Shown: positions 26,118 through 34,312 of the stretch, piece by piece
How positions within the stretch are numbered: the stretch's first letter is position 1
Layout: the number at the start of each line of letters is the position of its first letter
Assembly: GCF_000019965.1 (NCBI RefSeq)
Contig: NC_010571.1
Span: 496,001-560,000, forward strand
From: Opitutus terrae PB90-1
Lineage (GTDB): Bacteria > Verrucomicrobiota > Verrucomicrobiia > Opitutales > Opitutaceae
Length of the DNA: 64,000 nt
Direction of reading: 5' to 3'
Notes under the pieces: model-generated
Database searches by the model: none
What the model was told of the DNA's origin: nothing
What the model saw: the letters and a program-made list of their open reading frames with translations, nothing else
Program-made: the position numbers and the translations under genes

Positions 26118-26939
26118 ATGTCAGTTGTCATCAATACCAACTATGCGGCCACGGTTGCGTCCAACAACCTTGCGGCCTCGAACGCGTCGTTGCAGAAGAG
26201 CCTCAACCGGCTTTCCAGCGGCTCGAAGATTGTCAGCCCCGCCGACGATGCCGGTGGTTTGGCTGTTTCCATGAAGTTGTCGGCCGCGGCGATCCGTCAG
26301 GGTGCCGTCGCCACCAACATCAGCAATGCCATCTCGTTTTTGCAGACGCAGGATGGCGCCCTCAAGGTCACGGCCAAGGTACTCGAGCGCATCAGCGAAC
26401 TGAAGGTGCTTTACACCGACGTCACCAAGAGCTCGAGCGACAAAGCCAATTACGATGCCGAGTTCGTCGCGCTGACCGCCCAGCTGCGGTCCACCGCGCT
26501 CGAAAAATTTAACGGCGTCACCATGTTCGGCTCAGCCGCCATCGGCCAGGTCGATGTGACCGAGGACGGCGGTACCCAGGTGGCCATCGCCTCCCGCAAC
26601 CTGCTCGACGGTACTTCGGGCGTCGGCACGATCTCGGCCTCGACGATCACCTCGCTCGGCGATGCCGCCGTAACGCTGGCGAACATCTCCACGGCGATCC
26701 AGAACGTGGCCACCATGCGCGCGAACAACGGCTCGGAACAGAGCCGGTTCAACTTCGCGTCCGAGCTGGTCATCGTGAACAAGTCGAACCTCGAATCCGC
26801 CAATAGCCGGATTGTCGACGTCGACGTCGCTACCGAATCCACTCAGCTCGCCCGCTGGAACGTCCTGGTACAGGCCGGCACTTCGATGCTGTCGCAAGCC
26901 AACACCAGTTCGCAGACGGCGCTGAAGCTCCTCCAGTAG
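26118..26939 (+). CDS. Flagellin 3 (A type, mosaic)
   Basis: 273-residue short flagellin with A-type ends (SVVINTN, ASLQKSL, SSQTALKLLQ), almost identical to flagellin 1. Its central segment (GTISASTITSLGDAAVTLANIST) resembles the B type (GTISASTVDSLGDAAVSLANIST in flagellin 2). This points to gene conversion between neighbouring copies. AAGGAAG precedes the ATG at 26118, and a sigma-28 promoter lies at 25989-26015. Confidence 0.97.
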   Translation: MSVVINTNYAATVASNNLAASNASLQKSLNRLSSGSKIVSPADDAGGLAVSMKLSAAAIRQGAVATNISNAISFLQTQDGALKVTAKVLERISELKVLYTDVTKSSSDKANYDAEFVALTAQLRSTALEKFNGVTMFGSAAIGQVDVTEDGGTQVAIASRNLLDGTSGVGTISASTITSLGDAAVTLANISTAIQNVATMRANNGSEQSRFNFASELVIVNKSNLESANSRIVDVDVATESTQLARWNVLVQAGTSMLSQANTSSQTALKLLQ

Positions 26940-26962
26940 GAGCGCATCCCTCCCCGCCGCCG

Positions 26963-26985
26963 CGGCCGGACTAGTCCTCCGGCCG
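26963..26985 (+). terminator. Hairpin after flagellin 3
   Basis: Same 8-bp stem CGGCCGGA / TCCGGCCG as after flagellin 1. Confidence 0.5.
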
Positions 26986-27058
26986 GGCGGATCGGCTCAC
27001 TCGCGGTTGTCTGAGTCTGTGGGGCCAGGGTTCTTTGATATCAGGTATTCCCCATTTT

Positions 27059-27123
27059 CTGCGCGCGCTCTGCGCGCAGTAACCCCTTTGAGGTTTCGCC
27101 TCAAACGGCGTGGCCCGCGCCGT
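27059..27123 (+). promoter_or_regulatory. Three-hairpin leader of flagellin 4
   Basis: Stems CTGCGCGC/GCGCGCAG (27059-27079), TTTGAGG/CCTCAAA (27087-27105) and ACGGCG/CGCCGT (27105-27123). These are the counterparts of the flagellin 2 leader with changed bases on both sides of each stem. Confidence 0.6.
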
Positions 27124-27180
27124 CTCTCCGGGCCCGTGGCGACTACGGAGTGCCGCTGCTAGTTCAAGGAAAGAAATACC

Positions 27181-28002
27181 ATGGCAGTCGTGATTAATAC
27201 CAACTACGCCGCGACGGTTGCTTCCAACAACCTCGCTGCTTCGAATACGATGCTGCAGAAGAGCCTCAATCGGCTCTCGAGCGGCTCGAAAATCGTCAAT
27301 CCTTCCGATGATGCGGGCGGTCTGGCGGTCTCGATGAAGCTGTCCGCCGCCGCCGTCCGTCAGGGCGCGGTTGCGACCAACATCGGGAACGCCGTTTCCC
27401 TCCTTCAAACGCAGGATGGCGCGCTGAAGATCGCCGGCAAGGTGCTCGAGCGCATCAGTGAGCTCAAAGTGCTCCACTCCGATGTGACCAAGAGCTCCAG
27501 CGACAAGGCCAACTACGACGCGGAGTTCAACGCTCTGCAGACCCAGTTGCGCGACATCGCCGGTGAAGAGTTCAACGGCGTCGCCCTGTTCGGCTCGGCC
27601 GACATCGGCAGCGTGCAGATCACCGAAGACGGTGGCACGTCCGTGGCGATCGCCGCCCGCAATCTGACCAGCACCACCGATGGTGTGGGGACGATTTCGG
27701 CCTCGACCGTGGATTCGTTGGGTCACACCGATGTGACGCTGGCGAACATCTCGGCCGCGATTCAGAACGTCGCGACAATGCGCGCGACCAATGGTTCGGA
27801 GCAGAGCCGGTTCAACTTCGCGTCGGAGCTGGTCACCGTTAACAAAGCCAATCTGGAGTCCGCCAACAGCCGTATCGTCGATGTCGACGTGGCGACCGAA
27901 TCCACCCAGCTCGCCCGCTGGAACGTTCTGGTCTCCGCCGGCACCTCGATGCTCGCCCAGGCCAACACGAGTGCGCAGACCGCGCTCCGTTTGCTCCAGT
28001 AA
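27181..28002 (+). CDS. Flagellin 4 (B type)
   Basis: 273-residue short flagellin, nearly identical to flagellin 2; differences include IAGKVLE for IAAKVLE, RDIAGEEF for RDIATEEF and SLGHTDVTLANIS for SLGDAAVSLANIS. AAGGAAAG precedes the ATG. Only D0/D1 are present. Last gene of the duplicated flagellin array, followed by two conserved hairpins and then by the maf gene. Confidence 0.97.
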   Translation: MAVVINTNYAATVASNNLAASNTMLQKSLNRLSSGSKIVNPSDDAGGLAVSMKLSAAAVRQGAVATNIGNAVSLLQTQDGALKIAGKVLERISELKVLHSDVTKSSSDKANYDAEFNALQTQLRDIAGEEFNGVALFGSADIGSVQITEDGGTSVAIAARNLTSTTDGVGTISASTVDSLGHTDVTLANISAAIQNVATMRATNGSEQSRFNFASELVTVNKANLESANSRIVDVDVATESTQLARWNVLVSAGTSMLAQANTSAQTALRLLQ

Positions 28003-28040
28003 GTTAGTGCCAACTCAGGGATAGTTCTTGATTCGCCCAA

Positions 28041-28070
28041 GCCTGGCCGCCGTTGGACCGGCGGCCAGGC
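28041..28070 (+). terminator. Strong hairpin after flagellin 4
   Basis: Same 12-bp stem GCCTGGCCGCCG / CGGCGGCCAGGC as after flagellin 2. Confidence 0.55.
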
Positions 28071-28169
28071 CAAGCGAACCAGGCACCGACACCCTGCGAA
28101 GGCCCCCGGTAGGTCCGGTCTCCAAAACCGCCCCCCGGCCATGCAGTCGTCGTGATTGCGTAGTGCATC

Positions 28170-28195
28170 AAGGCCCCGGCTTCGTCCGGGGCCTT
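28170..28195 (+). terminator. Terminator-like hairpin after flagellin 4
   Basis: AAGGCCCCGG / CCGGGGCCTT, loop CTTCGT, followed by CGCGTTTTCC. Confidence 0.7.
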
Positions 28196-28295
28196 CGCGT
28201 TTTCCTCGGTAGCGCAGGCGCCCTCGCCGCCTCCCACCCGACCGTCGCGAGTTGCAGCTCGCCTCTCGTCGCGCCAATCGCCTCAATCTGTTCGC

Positions 28296-29825
28296 GTGTC
28301 CGACGCCGTTCCGAAGTCAAGCGAGTGGCTGCTCTGCCAACCGGTCCCAAATGCCACGACATGCATTCTCGTCGGCGCACTCGGCTCGTTGCCAGCGGTC
28401 GAATTCCAGCGTTTCCAGCAGGTGCTTTGGTTCGTCGACGCCGCGCATCAAGCATTGCCGGTCGCGCTGCGCCCTGAGCGAATCCAACGAGTACTGGTGG
28501 AAACGACCCCTCCCGCGGAAGCGGCAAACCGACTCGAACAGTTTCTCCGCCGCAACCCCCGGCTCCTGCCGTCGCTATTCGTCACGCGGCAGATTCTCGT
28601 GCACCACCCCGCCGCTTATGCGGCGGTCGTCGATGAAATTCACCGCCAGATGGAATCCACGCACCGCGCGCGACTCACGCGCCAGCTGGACGGGTTCACC
28701 TGGCAAAAACACATCCTCGGCAACGCCGCCGCTTATGCCGCGCGCCGGCTGCCGGCCGAATGGACCGGGGCGCTGCACGACGTGCCGGCCTTCGTCTGCG
28801 GCGCGGGTCCCTCGCTCGACGTGTCCGTTGCGCCGCTCGCCGCCTACGCGAAGCACGCCGTCGTTTTCGCCGCCGACTCGGCGCTGCGGGCGCTCGCCCG
28901 CCACGGCGTGCACGCCGACTTTGCCATCTCGATCGATGCCGCGAAAATCCCGGCCAAGTGCCTGCCTGACCGGCTGCCACCGACCCGCGTCGTGCTGGCG
29001 AGTGTGAGTCCGCCCGAATGGCAGCAGGCGCTACCCGACACGGGCACGTGTTTTCTTAGCAGCAATCAATTGACGGACGACTGGTTCGCCGCGCAGGGCG
29101 TCGCCCGCACGGCGATCGCCGCCAGCGAGAGCTGTGGAAGCACGGGTATCGATCTCGCGATCCATCTCGGCTGCGGTCCGATTTACCTCTTCGGCATCGA
29201 CCTCGCCGTCGATCCCAGCAATCAGGCGCAACGCCACCAGCGCGATGCCGATCCCACGCTCTACCAGCAGTCCAACTACGACCCGACGGCGCAGCTCCCG
29301 CGCGTGCCCGGCAACTACGTGGATCAGGTCCCTTGTTTCGCCTTGGGCGATTGGCGCGCCCTCGACGAGCGGCTCGCCGCCCGCACGTCACCGACGATCT
29401 ACAACGTGAATGATCGCGGCGCCCGGCTGCGCGGCACAACGCTCGTGCATCCCGGGCGCCTGGCCGAGCCAAGAACGTCTCGCGAGAAGGCCGGCGCACT
29501 CGCAGCACTTGCGACTCCGACCGCAGCTTCCGCCGTGGGTAGTGTGCCCTTGCTCCGATTGCGCACCGTCGGTGAGCGGGGCACTCGATCCATTCCGGCC
29601 CTCCGCCAAGCCTTGGGCCGCGGCGGTCCCAGCTGCATGGCCCCACTGCTTCAGCGGCTGCTACTGGAGCCGGACTGCGGCCGGGCGCTCGGCGCGTTTT
29701 CGCTAAAGGTCATGCCCCATCTTGTGCCCCCGATCGAAGGCTCCCCCGAGTTCTGGTCTGCGCTGCTCGACGAGTTCGCGCAGCTCAGTCAGCTCGCGCA
29801 GCAGATCAAGCTGCCAGACGAGTAA
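28296..29825 (+). CDS. Maf-family flagellin glycosyltransferase (motility accessory factor, DUF115)
   Basis: 509 residues. The central MAF_flag10/DUF115 domain is clear: VPAFVCGAGPSLDVSVAPL (GAGPSL nucleotide-sugar motif), AVVFAADSALRALARHGVHADFAISIDA (in pieces), CGSTGIDLAIHLGCGPIYLFGIDLAV (in pieces). Maf proteins transfer nonulosonic acids such as pseudaminic or legionaminic acid, or related sugars, onto flagellin. The gene directly follows the flagellin array. The start is a GTG at 28296 without an obvious Shine-Dalgarno. No nonulosonic acid synthesis genes are in the window, so the donor sugar is unknown. Confidence 0.85.
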   Translation: MSDAVPKSSEWLLCQPVPNATTCILVGALGSLPAVEFQRFQQVLWFVDAAHQALPVALRPERIQRVLVETTPPAEAANRLEQFLRRNPRLLPSLFVTRQILVHHPAAYAAVVDEIHRQMESTHRARLTRQLDGFTWQKHILGNAAAYAARRLPAEWTGALHDVPAFVCGAGPSLDVSVAPLAAYAKHAVVFAADSALRALARHGVHADFAISIDAAKIPAKCLPDRLPPTRVVLASVSPPEWQQALPDTGTCFLSSNQLTDDWFAAQGVARTAIAASESCGSTGIDLAIHLGCGPIYLFGIDLAVDPSNQAQRHQRDADPTLYQQSNYDPTAQLPRVPGNYVDQVPCFALGDWRALDERLAARTSPTIYNVNDRGARLRGTTLVHPGRLAEPRTSREKAGALAALATPTAASAVGSVPLLRLRTVGERGTRSIPALRQALGRGGPSCMAPLLQRLLLEPDCGRALGAFSLKVMPHLVPPIEGSPEFWSALLDEFAQLSQLAQQIKLPDE

Positions 29826-29828
29826 CAG

Positions 29829-31361
29829 CTACGCGGACAGCACCCCACCTTCGGTTGCAATCGCGTCCGCCAGCCGCGTTCCGAGCGCCGCGTCGGTCAT
29901 CCCACGAACCTCCAGCTGCGCATCGAGGTGCGGGGCGATTTCGCCGAATGCCGGCCGGCGCTGGTCCTCGTCGTCCACCAGCACCAGATGCTTTACCCCC
30001 ACGCGCACCAGCAGTCCAAAAACTTTCCCGGCGTGCGCCCCCAAAGCCGGGATATGCTCAGCGGGACTGATTAGCCACCGCTGCTCGCCCGGCACCATGG
30101 GCAGCCGCGCCAAGTCGATCAGACCAACCGGACCGCACGTGTGGCTGGGCAGAAACTCGATTGCTTCGTGCTCCAAGCGCGCTACGCAACGCGCCAGCTT
30201 CTGGCTTGAGTCCCGGCCGGGCCGGGGTTCGCGGCTCGTCGATTCCGGGGTGGAGTCCGTCCCTGCGACACGCGTCAAAAACATTGCCGTCGTCTCGAGC
30301 GGCCCCGCCCACCGACTGAACACACAGGCGCGAACCTTCCGGCGGCGCGCCTCGAGCGGAGGGGTCGACTGAACGACACGCGGATCGCCACCGAGGCGTT
30401 GCACCATTTCTCGAAACGCCTGTTCGATCGTTCTCGATGCGCCCGCGGCAAAGTCGCCGATCCGGTCCGTATGCCGGGACCAGGCCGCAGCGGCATGGTC
30501 GATCCAAAAACTCGGCGGCCGACGCTCCCAACCGCTCGGGAGCAGGAAGTCCTCGGCAGGCAGTCCAATGTCGTGCAACAACGCCTCCATTTTGTGCGTG
30601 TTGGACGGCACGGCGAGAAATGGCCGGCCGTACTTGATCGCAAAACAGATCGCGTGAAACCGGCCGGTGATCAGCACCCTCGACGTATTCAGATCTTCGA
30701 GCGAAAAGAATCGTTCGTGAGCCAGCGGATGGCGCTCGTCGGCTTCACGTACCGCCCAGGCTTGCATCACGCGAAACGGCAGCCCGTGCGTGGCCGAGAA
30801 CTGTCGCAACCGCAGCGCTTCAGCGTCATCGACGCTGTCAATCACGAGCGCAGCGGCCGCCGGCGCTGTGACTCCCGCCTGAAAAGAAGGTTTCACCGTC
30901 GGCTCGGCACCAGCGCGGTACAGCGAAAGATCCGGTGCAGCGTGCGCGTGCGTCGCACCCGCCGCACGCATCGCCCCCTGGCTCAGGAGGTCTCTCGCAC
31001 ACACGAAGTCGAGCGCGCCCAGGCACGCGTTCGCCTGGCGGTTGTCCTGCCAGACGGCGTTGAGCAGCGCCGTCGTCCGTCCGGCCCGCTTCGTGTGAAG
31101 GATGGCGGCGCTCAGCGCCAATGCGCCCCGGCTGTCGTGGTGCATCGTTCCTTCCCCATTGACGATCACCGCATCCACCTGCTTCAGGCTCTCGTCGAAA
31201 CCAGCCGCGGCGAGAGGCTCAGCGGTGGTAAGCGTCCGCACCACCTCTAGACCATGGGCCGCACAGAGGTGCAGCAGGTTTTCCATGACGACGTTGCAGC
31301 CGAGATGCCGGTTGAAGGATCCCCGGCGCGTGTCGTTCAGAACCAAGACGCGCAATGGCAT
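29829..31361 (-). CDS. Polysaccharide pyruvyl transferase-family protein with a C-terminal cluster-specific domain
   Basis: 510 residues. Residues 1-330 are a pyruvyl-transferase domain (PF04230 type): VLVLNDTRRGSFNRHLGCNVV, AVIVNGEGTMHHDS, FVCARDLLSQ and the C-terminal VLITGRFHAICFAIKYGRPFLAVPSNTHKM (in pieces). Such enzymes add pyruvyl ketals to glycans. Residues about 340-510 are a second domain clearly related to the N-terminal half of the protein at 33056-34144 (shared HEAIEFLP, TCG, PGE-RW, AGKVF-LL, GVKH/GVRH, GEIAPHLD/GDIAPYLD). It is transcribed toward the maf gene, 3 bp from its stop. Confidence 0.8.
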   Translation of the reverse strand: MPLRVLVLNDTRRGSFNRHLGCNVVMENLLHLCAAHGLEVVRTLTTAEPLAAAGFDESLKQVDAVIVNGEGTMHHDSRGALALSAAILHTKRAGRTTALLNAVWQDNRQANACLGALDFVCARDLLSQGAMRAAGATHAHAAPDLSLYRAGAEPTVKPSFQAGVTAPAAAALVIDSVDDAEALRLRQFSATHGLPFRVMQAWAVREADERHPLAHERFFSLEDLNTSRVLITGRFHAICFAIKYGRPFLAVPSNTHKMEALLHDIGLPAEDFLLPSGWERRPPSFWIDHAAAAWSRHTDRIGDFAAGASRTIEQAFREMVQRLGGDPRVVQSTPPLEARRRKVRACVFSRWAGPLETTAMFLTRVAGTDSTPESTSREPRPGRDSSQKLARCVARLEHEAIEFLPSHTCGPVGLIDLARLPMVPGEQRWLISPAEHIPALGAHAGKVFGLLVRVGVKHLVLVDDEDQRRPAFGEIAPHLDAQLEVRGMTDAALGTRLADAIATEGGVLSA

Positions 31362-31436
31362 GGCTCAAATGAAGGACTGGCTGCGTTGCGACTGCGACGA
31401 TCGTGCCACTACAGATTGAGCCATCGTGGCCGCAGG

Positions 31437-32024
31437 CTAATCCCACACGTGTGCGTCCGCAGCCTCGAGCAACTGGTGGAGGATCAGCATGTGAATCTCC
31501 TGGATGCGCGAGGTTTTCTGGCCGGGCACGATCAACGCGTGATCGCACAGCGCACGCGCCCGGCCGCCGTCGCGGCCGCTGATCAGGATCGAGGTGACGC
31601 CGACCGCGCGAGCCTTCTCGAGCGCCGCCACCACGTTCGCGCTGTTGCCACTGGTGCTGAAGGCCACCAGCACATCCCCCGGCCGGCCATGCGCCTCGAT
31701 GCCGCGGGCAAAGATTTGCTCGAAACCAAAATCATTTCCTACACACGTCAGCACGGTTGAGTCGGCGCACAGGCAGATCGCCGGCAGCGCGCGACGCTTC
31801 TGCTGGAAACGACCGACGAATTCCTCCGCGAGGTGCATGGCATCCGCCGCGCTGCCGCCGTTGCCGCACGTCAGGACTTTACCGCCCGCCTGCAGGCTGC
31901 GGAACAGGCATTCGCCCGCCGCGTCGACCGCCGGACCCACTTTCGCCGACGCCTCCAGCAGCGCAGCGAGTTCGCGAGCAGAATCGGCAAACGACGGGTG
32001 GCTGGCGGGAGGTCGGCTTGTCAT
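31437..32024 (-). CDS. gmhA: Phosphoheptose isomerase GmhA
   Basis: 195-residue SIS-domain isomerase converting sedoheptulose 7-phosphate to D-glycero-D-manno-heptose 7-phosphate, the first step of ADP- or GDP-heptose synthesis. Family motifs: LTCGNGGSAADAMHLAEEFVGRF, LTCVGNDFGFEQIFARGIE, VLVAFSTSGNSANVVAALEKA and the C-terminal RIQEIHMLILHQLLE. Full length. The linked phosphatase gene at 32140-32754 would catalyse a later step, pointing to a heptose in the local glycan. Confidence 0.93.
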   Translation of the reverse strand: MTSRPPASHPSFADSARELAALLEASAKVGPAVDAAGECLFRSLQAGGKVLTCGNGGSAADAMHLAEEFVGRFQQKRRALPAICLCADSTVLTCVGNDFGFEQIFARGIEAHGRPGDVLVAFSTSGNSANVVAALEKARAVGVTSILISGRDGGRARALCDHALIVPGQKTSRIQEIHMLILHQLLEAADAHVWD

Positions 32025-32139
32025 GATGACGGTGGATTAACGGGAGACTTGGGCTCGGCTCGATCTCGGATCGACTCCTGTTCAATAACACAAAGCGGGT
32101 CTGGTTTTCACCGGAGACGAACCGAGGAATAATCGAGCG

Positions 32140-32754
32140 CTAGGTCAGGGAAAGCACATGTTGGATTGCCGCGTCGAAGCGATCGAAAACGGGAAACACG
32201 CCCTGCAGTCCGGCCGCGGTCATTTCCGCCTGCAGGTTCTCGAGTCCGGTGGCCACGCCGATGGCGCGCGCGCCAGTGTGCGCCGCCACCTGCAGATCCA
32301 GCGCGCGGTCGCCGATGCAGCAAAGCTCGTCCGCCCTCCAGCCGTGCTCGGCGAGAATTTCGCGCAGGAATGCTGGCGAGGGTTTGCGGTAGCGACTGGG
32401 CTGGTCCGGTGCTTCGGGTGCGATGCAGATCCGAGCGAACGGCTGCTCGCCGAGGTTCAGCAGCTCGATCATCCGCCGGTTGCAGGCCTCGACCGCCGCG
32501 AGCGGATAGTAGCCGCGACCGACGCCCGACTGATTGCTGTGCAGGAAGAGCGCAAGTCCGGCGTCGAGCGCAACCCGCAATCCGTCGTGGACGCCGGGCA
32601 GCAGCGCCACCTGCGCCGGATCCGCCAGATACGGCACGTGAGCGATCAGCGTTCCGTCCCGATCGAGGATCAGCCCTTTCACACGGCAGGCACGCGCCGC
32701 TACCCCAGTGCGAGTGACCCTGGCTGCTTGGTTTTCGTCGCGCGTCGAACTCAT
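32140..32754 (-). CDS. HAD phosphatase, GmhB-like (heptose bisphosphate 7-phosphatase)
   Basis: 204 residues, HAD family IIIA: LILDRDGTLI (nucleophile Asp), LFLHSNQSGVGRGYY, YRKPSPAFL and CCIGDRALDLQVAAHTGARAIGVATG (in pieces). The order and spacing match GmhB, which dephosphorylates D-glycero-manno-heptose 1,7-bisphosphate. The usual zinc-binding Cys cluster before RKP is absent (CIAPEAPDQPSRYRKP has only one Cys), so substrate preference may differ. It lies upstream of gmhA on the same strand. Confidence 0.82.
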   Translation of the reverse strand: MSSTRDENQAARVTRTGVAARACRVKGLILDRDGTLIAHVPYLADPAQVALLPGVHDGLRVALDAGLALFLHSNQSGVGRGYYPLAAVEACNRRMIELLNLGEQPFARICIAPEAPDQPSRYRKPSPAFLREILAEHGWRADELCCIGDRALDLQVAAHTGARAIGVATGLENLQAEMTAAGLQGVFPVFDRFDAAIQHVLSLT

Positions 32755-33055
32755 CCGATTCTCGGCAGTTCACTGCCCGCGCAGTCAGCGGATGGCAAAT
32801 GTTTCGTCGCGAGTGTCGTGCGCGCTTGCGCTGTGGCCGCTCGCAGGAGTGGGTTTGTCCCGCGATGAGGAGCACGCGGGCCTGCAGATCGCGGCGTAAA
32901 GCCGCTCCTACAATCCTGCAGGCGCGTCAGGTTGTTTCTACCCGAAGTGCCGGCGAGCGGTCATAAAACCGTCTGCCGTGCGACGTGGCACGGGCGTCTC
33001 GCCTATGAGGTTCCGCGACTTTGCGCCTTCTGCGCGTTTCTGCGGCAATTTCCGC
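32755..33055. repeat. 301-bp gap with three dispersed palindromic repeats
   Basis: No gene. It holds an inverted CAGGAG...CTCCTAC element with GCGGCGTAAAGCCGC (32844-32911), a GTGGCACGGGCGTCTCGCC element (about 32984-33002; family also at 25005, 50647 and 58502), and CCGCGACTTTGCGCCTTCTG (from 33013; inverted relative at 59961-59992). It separates the heptose/pyruvyl genes from the upstream glycosyltransferase block. Confidence 0.55.
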
Positions 33056-34144
33056 TCAGCGCAGCGACGCCAGCGTCTCCGCCACGACGGTGCCCACGCA
33101 CTCGTACCGGTTGTAGTACTCGTAGCTGCGGCGGCGCTCTTCGTTCGTCATGGCAAGGGCGCGCTCGCACTGCGCGATCAGCGACTTCGTGTCGCCGTGC
33201 TCGTAACGGAGAATCATGCCCTGTTCGTGCAGCGACTCGAGCCGGCCGCCAGGCTTCGAGTTCTCACTCACCACCACCATCCCCAGGCAGCCGGACCAGA
33301 ACGGCCGGTCGGTGTGCGTCTTTGCCATCCCCGGCGTAGTGAACCAGCGTCCCTCCGGACACAGCGCTACCTTGAACCGGTTCAGCTGCACCCGCTCGGC
33401 CGCCGCCGGCGAGTGTTCGTAGAGTGGGACGAACTTGTCTTTGAATTTCTCCTTCAGCGCCGCGATCTGCCGCTTGCGGTTATCGGTCAGTCCCATTTGC
33501 GAGCCGAGAAAGACGATCTTCTCCTCGGGCGCTTCGTTGAACGGCGGCACGAACGGCACGATGTTCGCGACCCAGCTCCGGTGAATATCAACGCACGACC
33601 GCTTGAGTCGCTGCCGGCCTTTTTCTTCGAGCGGATGCTCGTCATGGATGAGCACGTCGAGATACGGAGCGATGTCGCCGAAACACGGCATGAAGCGGCT
33701 AGCCTCGTCGAAAGCGTAGTAGAAATGTCGCACGCCCATCTTCGCGAGCAGTGAAAACACCTTGCCGGCGTTGCTGCCGAAATGGTTCGGCTGCCGGCCC
33801 ATGGTGAGGAACCACCGCTCCTCACCGGGCTCGCGGGGCGCACCGGAGAAATCGACCACACCCGCGGCGCCGCACGTCCATGCCGGCAGGAACTCGATCG
33901 CTTCGTGCTGCATCGCAGCGAAGCAGCGTGCGTTTTCCATGTACCAGTCACAGTCGAGCCGGGCCAGCCGGAGGAGCTTCGGGTCGTCCTTCTTCGCGAT
34001 CATCGGCCGCAGATCCATCTGCGGTGCGCGTGCCACATAGGCCGCCGCCTCCTCCAACTTCCCCGCCCAGTTGTTGAAGTAGCAGATCCGAACCTTGCGA
34101 GGCACGGGCGCATCTTTTTGCCTGGGGGGCTCGGGTAAATTCAT
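33056..34144 (-). CDS. Glycosyltransferase-like protein of the glycan island
   Basis: 362 residues from ATG at 34144; the frame is open upstream to 34297 but those residues look random. The N-terminal half (KVRICYFNNWAGKLEEAAAYV, AAMQHEAIEFLPAWTCG, GEERWFLTMGRQPNHFGSNAGKVFSLL) is shared with the C-terminal domain of the pyruvyl-transferase protein at 29829-31361. The C-terminal half (KIVFLGSQMGL, FKVALCPEGRW, HTDRPFWSGCLGMVVVSEN) has the look of a GT-B/exostosin-like glycosyltransferase with a donor-site Pro-Glu-Gly stretch. Substrates are unknown. A 168-bp gap precedes it. Confidence 0.7.
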   Translation of the reverse strand: MNLPEPPRQKDAPVPRKVRICYFNNWAGKLEEAAAYVARAPQMDLRPMIAKKDDPKLLRLARLDCDWYMENARCFAAMQHEAIEFLPAWTCGAAGVVDFSGAPREPGEERWFLTMGRQPNHFGSNAGKVFSLLAKMGVRHFYYAFDEASRFMPCFGDIAPYLDVLIHDEHPLEEKGRQRLKRSCVDIHRSWVANIVPFVPPFNEAPEEKIVFLGSQMGLTDNRKRQIAALKEKFKDKFVPLYEHSPAAAERVQLNRFKVALCPEGRWFTTPGMAKTHTDRPFWSGCLGMVVVSENSKPGGRLESLHEQGMILRYEHGDTKSLIAQCERALAMTNEERRRSYEYYNRYECVGTVVAETLASLR

Positions 34145-34312
34145 TTTGGCGCCACGCGAGTATGTGGCTGAAGCACCGACAATGTTGAGCAATTGGCCGC
34201 GGTATGGCGCAGTCGCGCAATCCGTTTCTCGGCGTGGTTGAGGCAAGCACCGACAGCGACCGGCACTGGGAAGCGGACCAAACCGACAGCCTGGCACCGC
34301 GTTGAGTACAGA

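Larger units (their letters stand above)
26008..28205 (+). repeat. Flagellin-pair duplication, right unit
   Basis: Second copy of the unit at 22785-24975, in direct orientation, ending just after the hairpin at 28170-28195. Beyond this point the flanks are unrelated. Confidence 0.85.
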
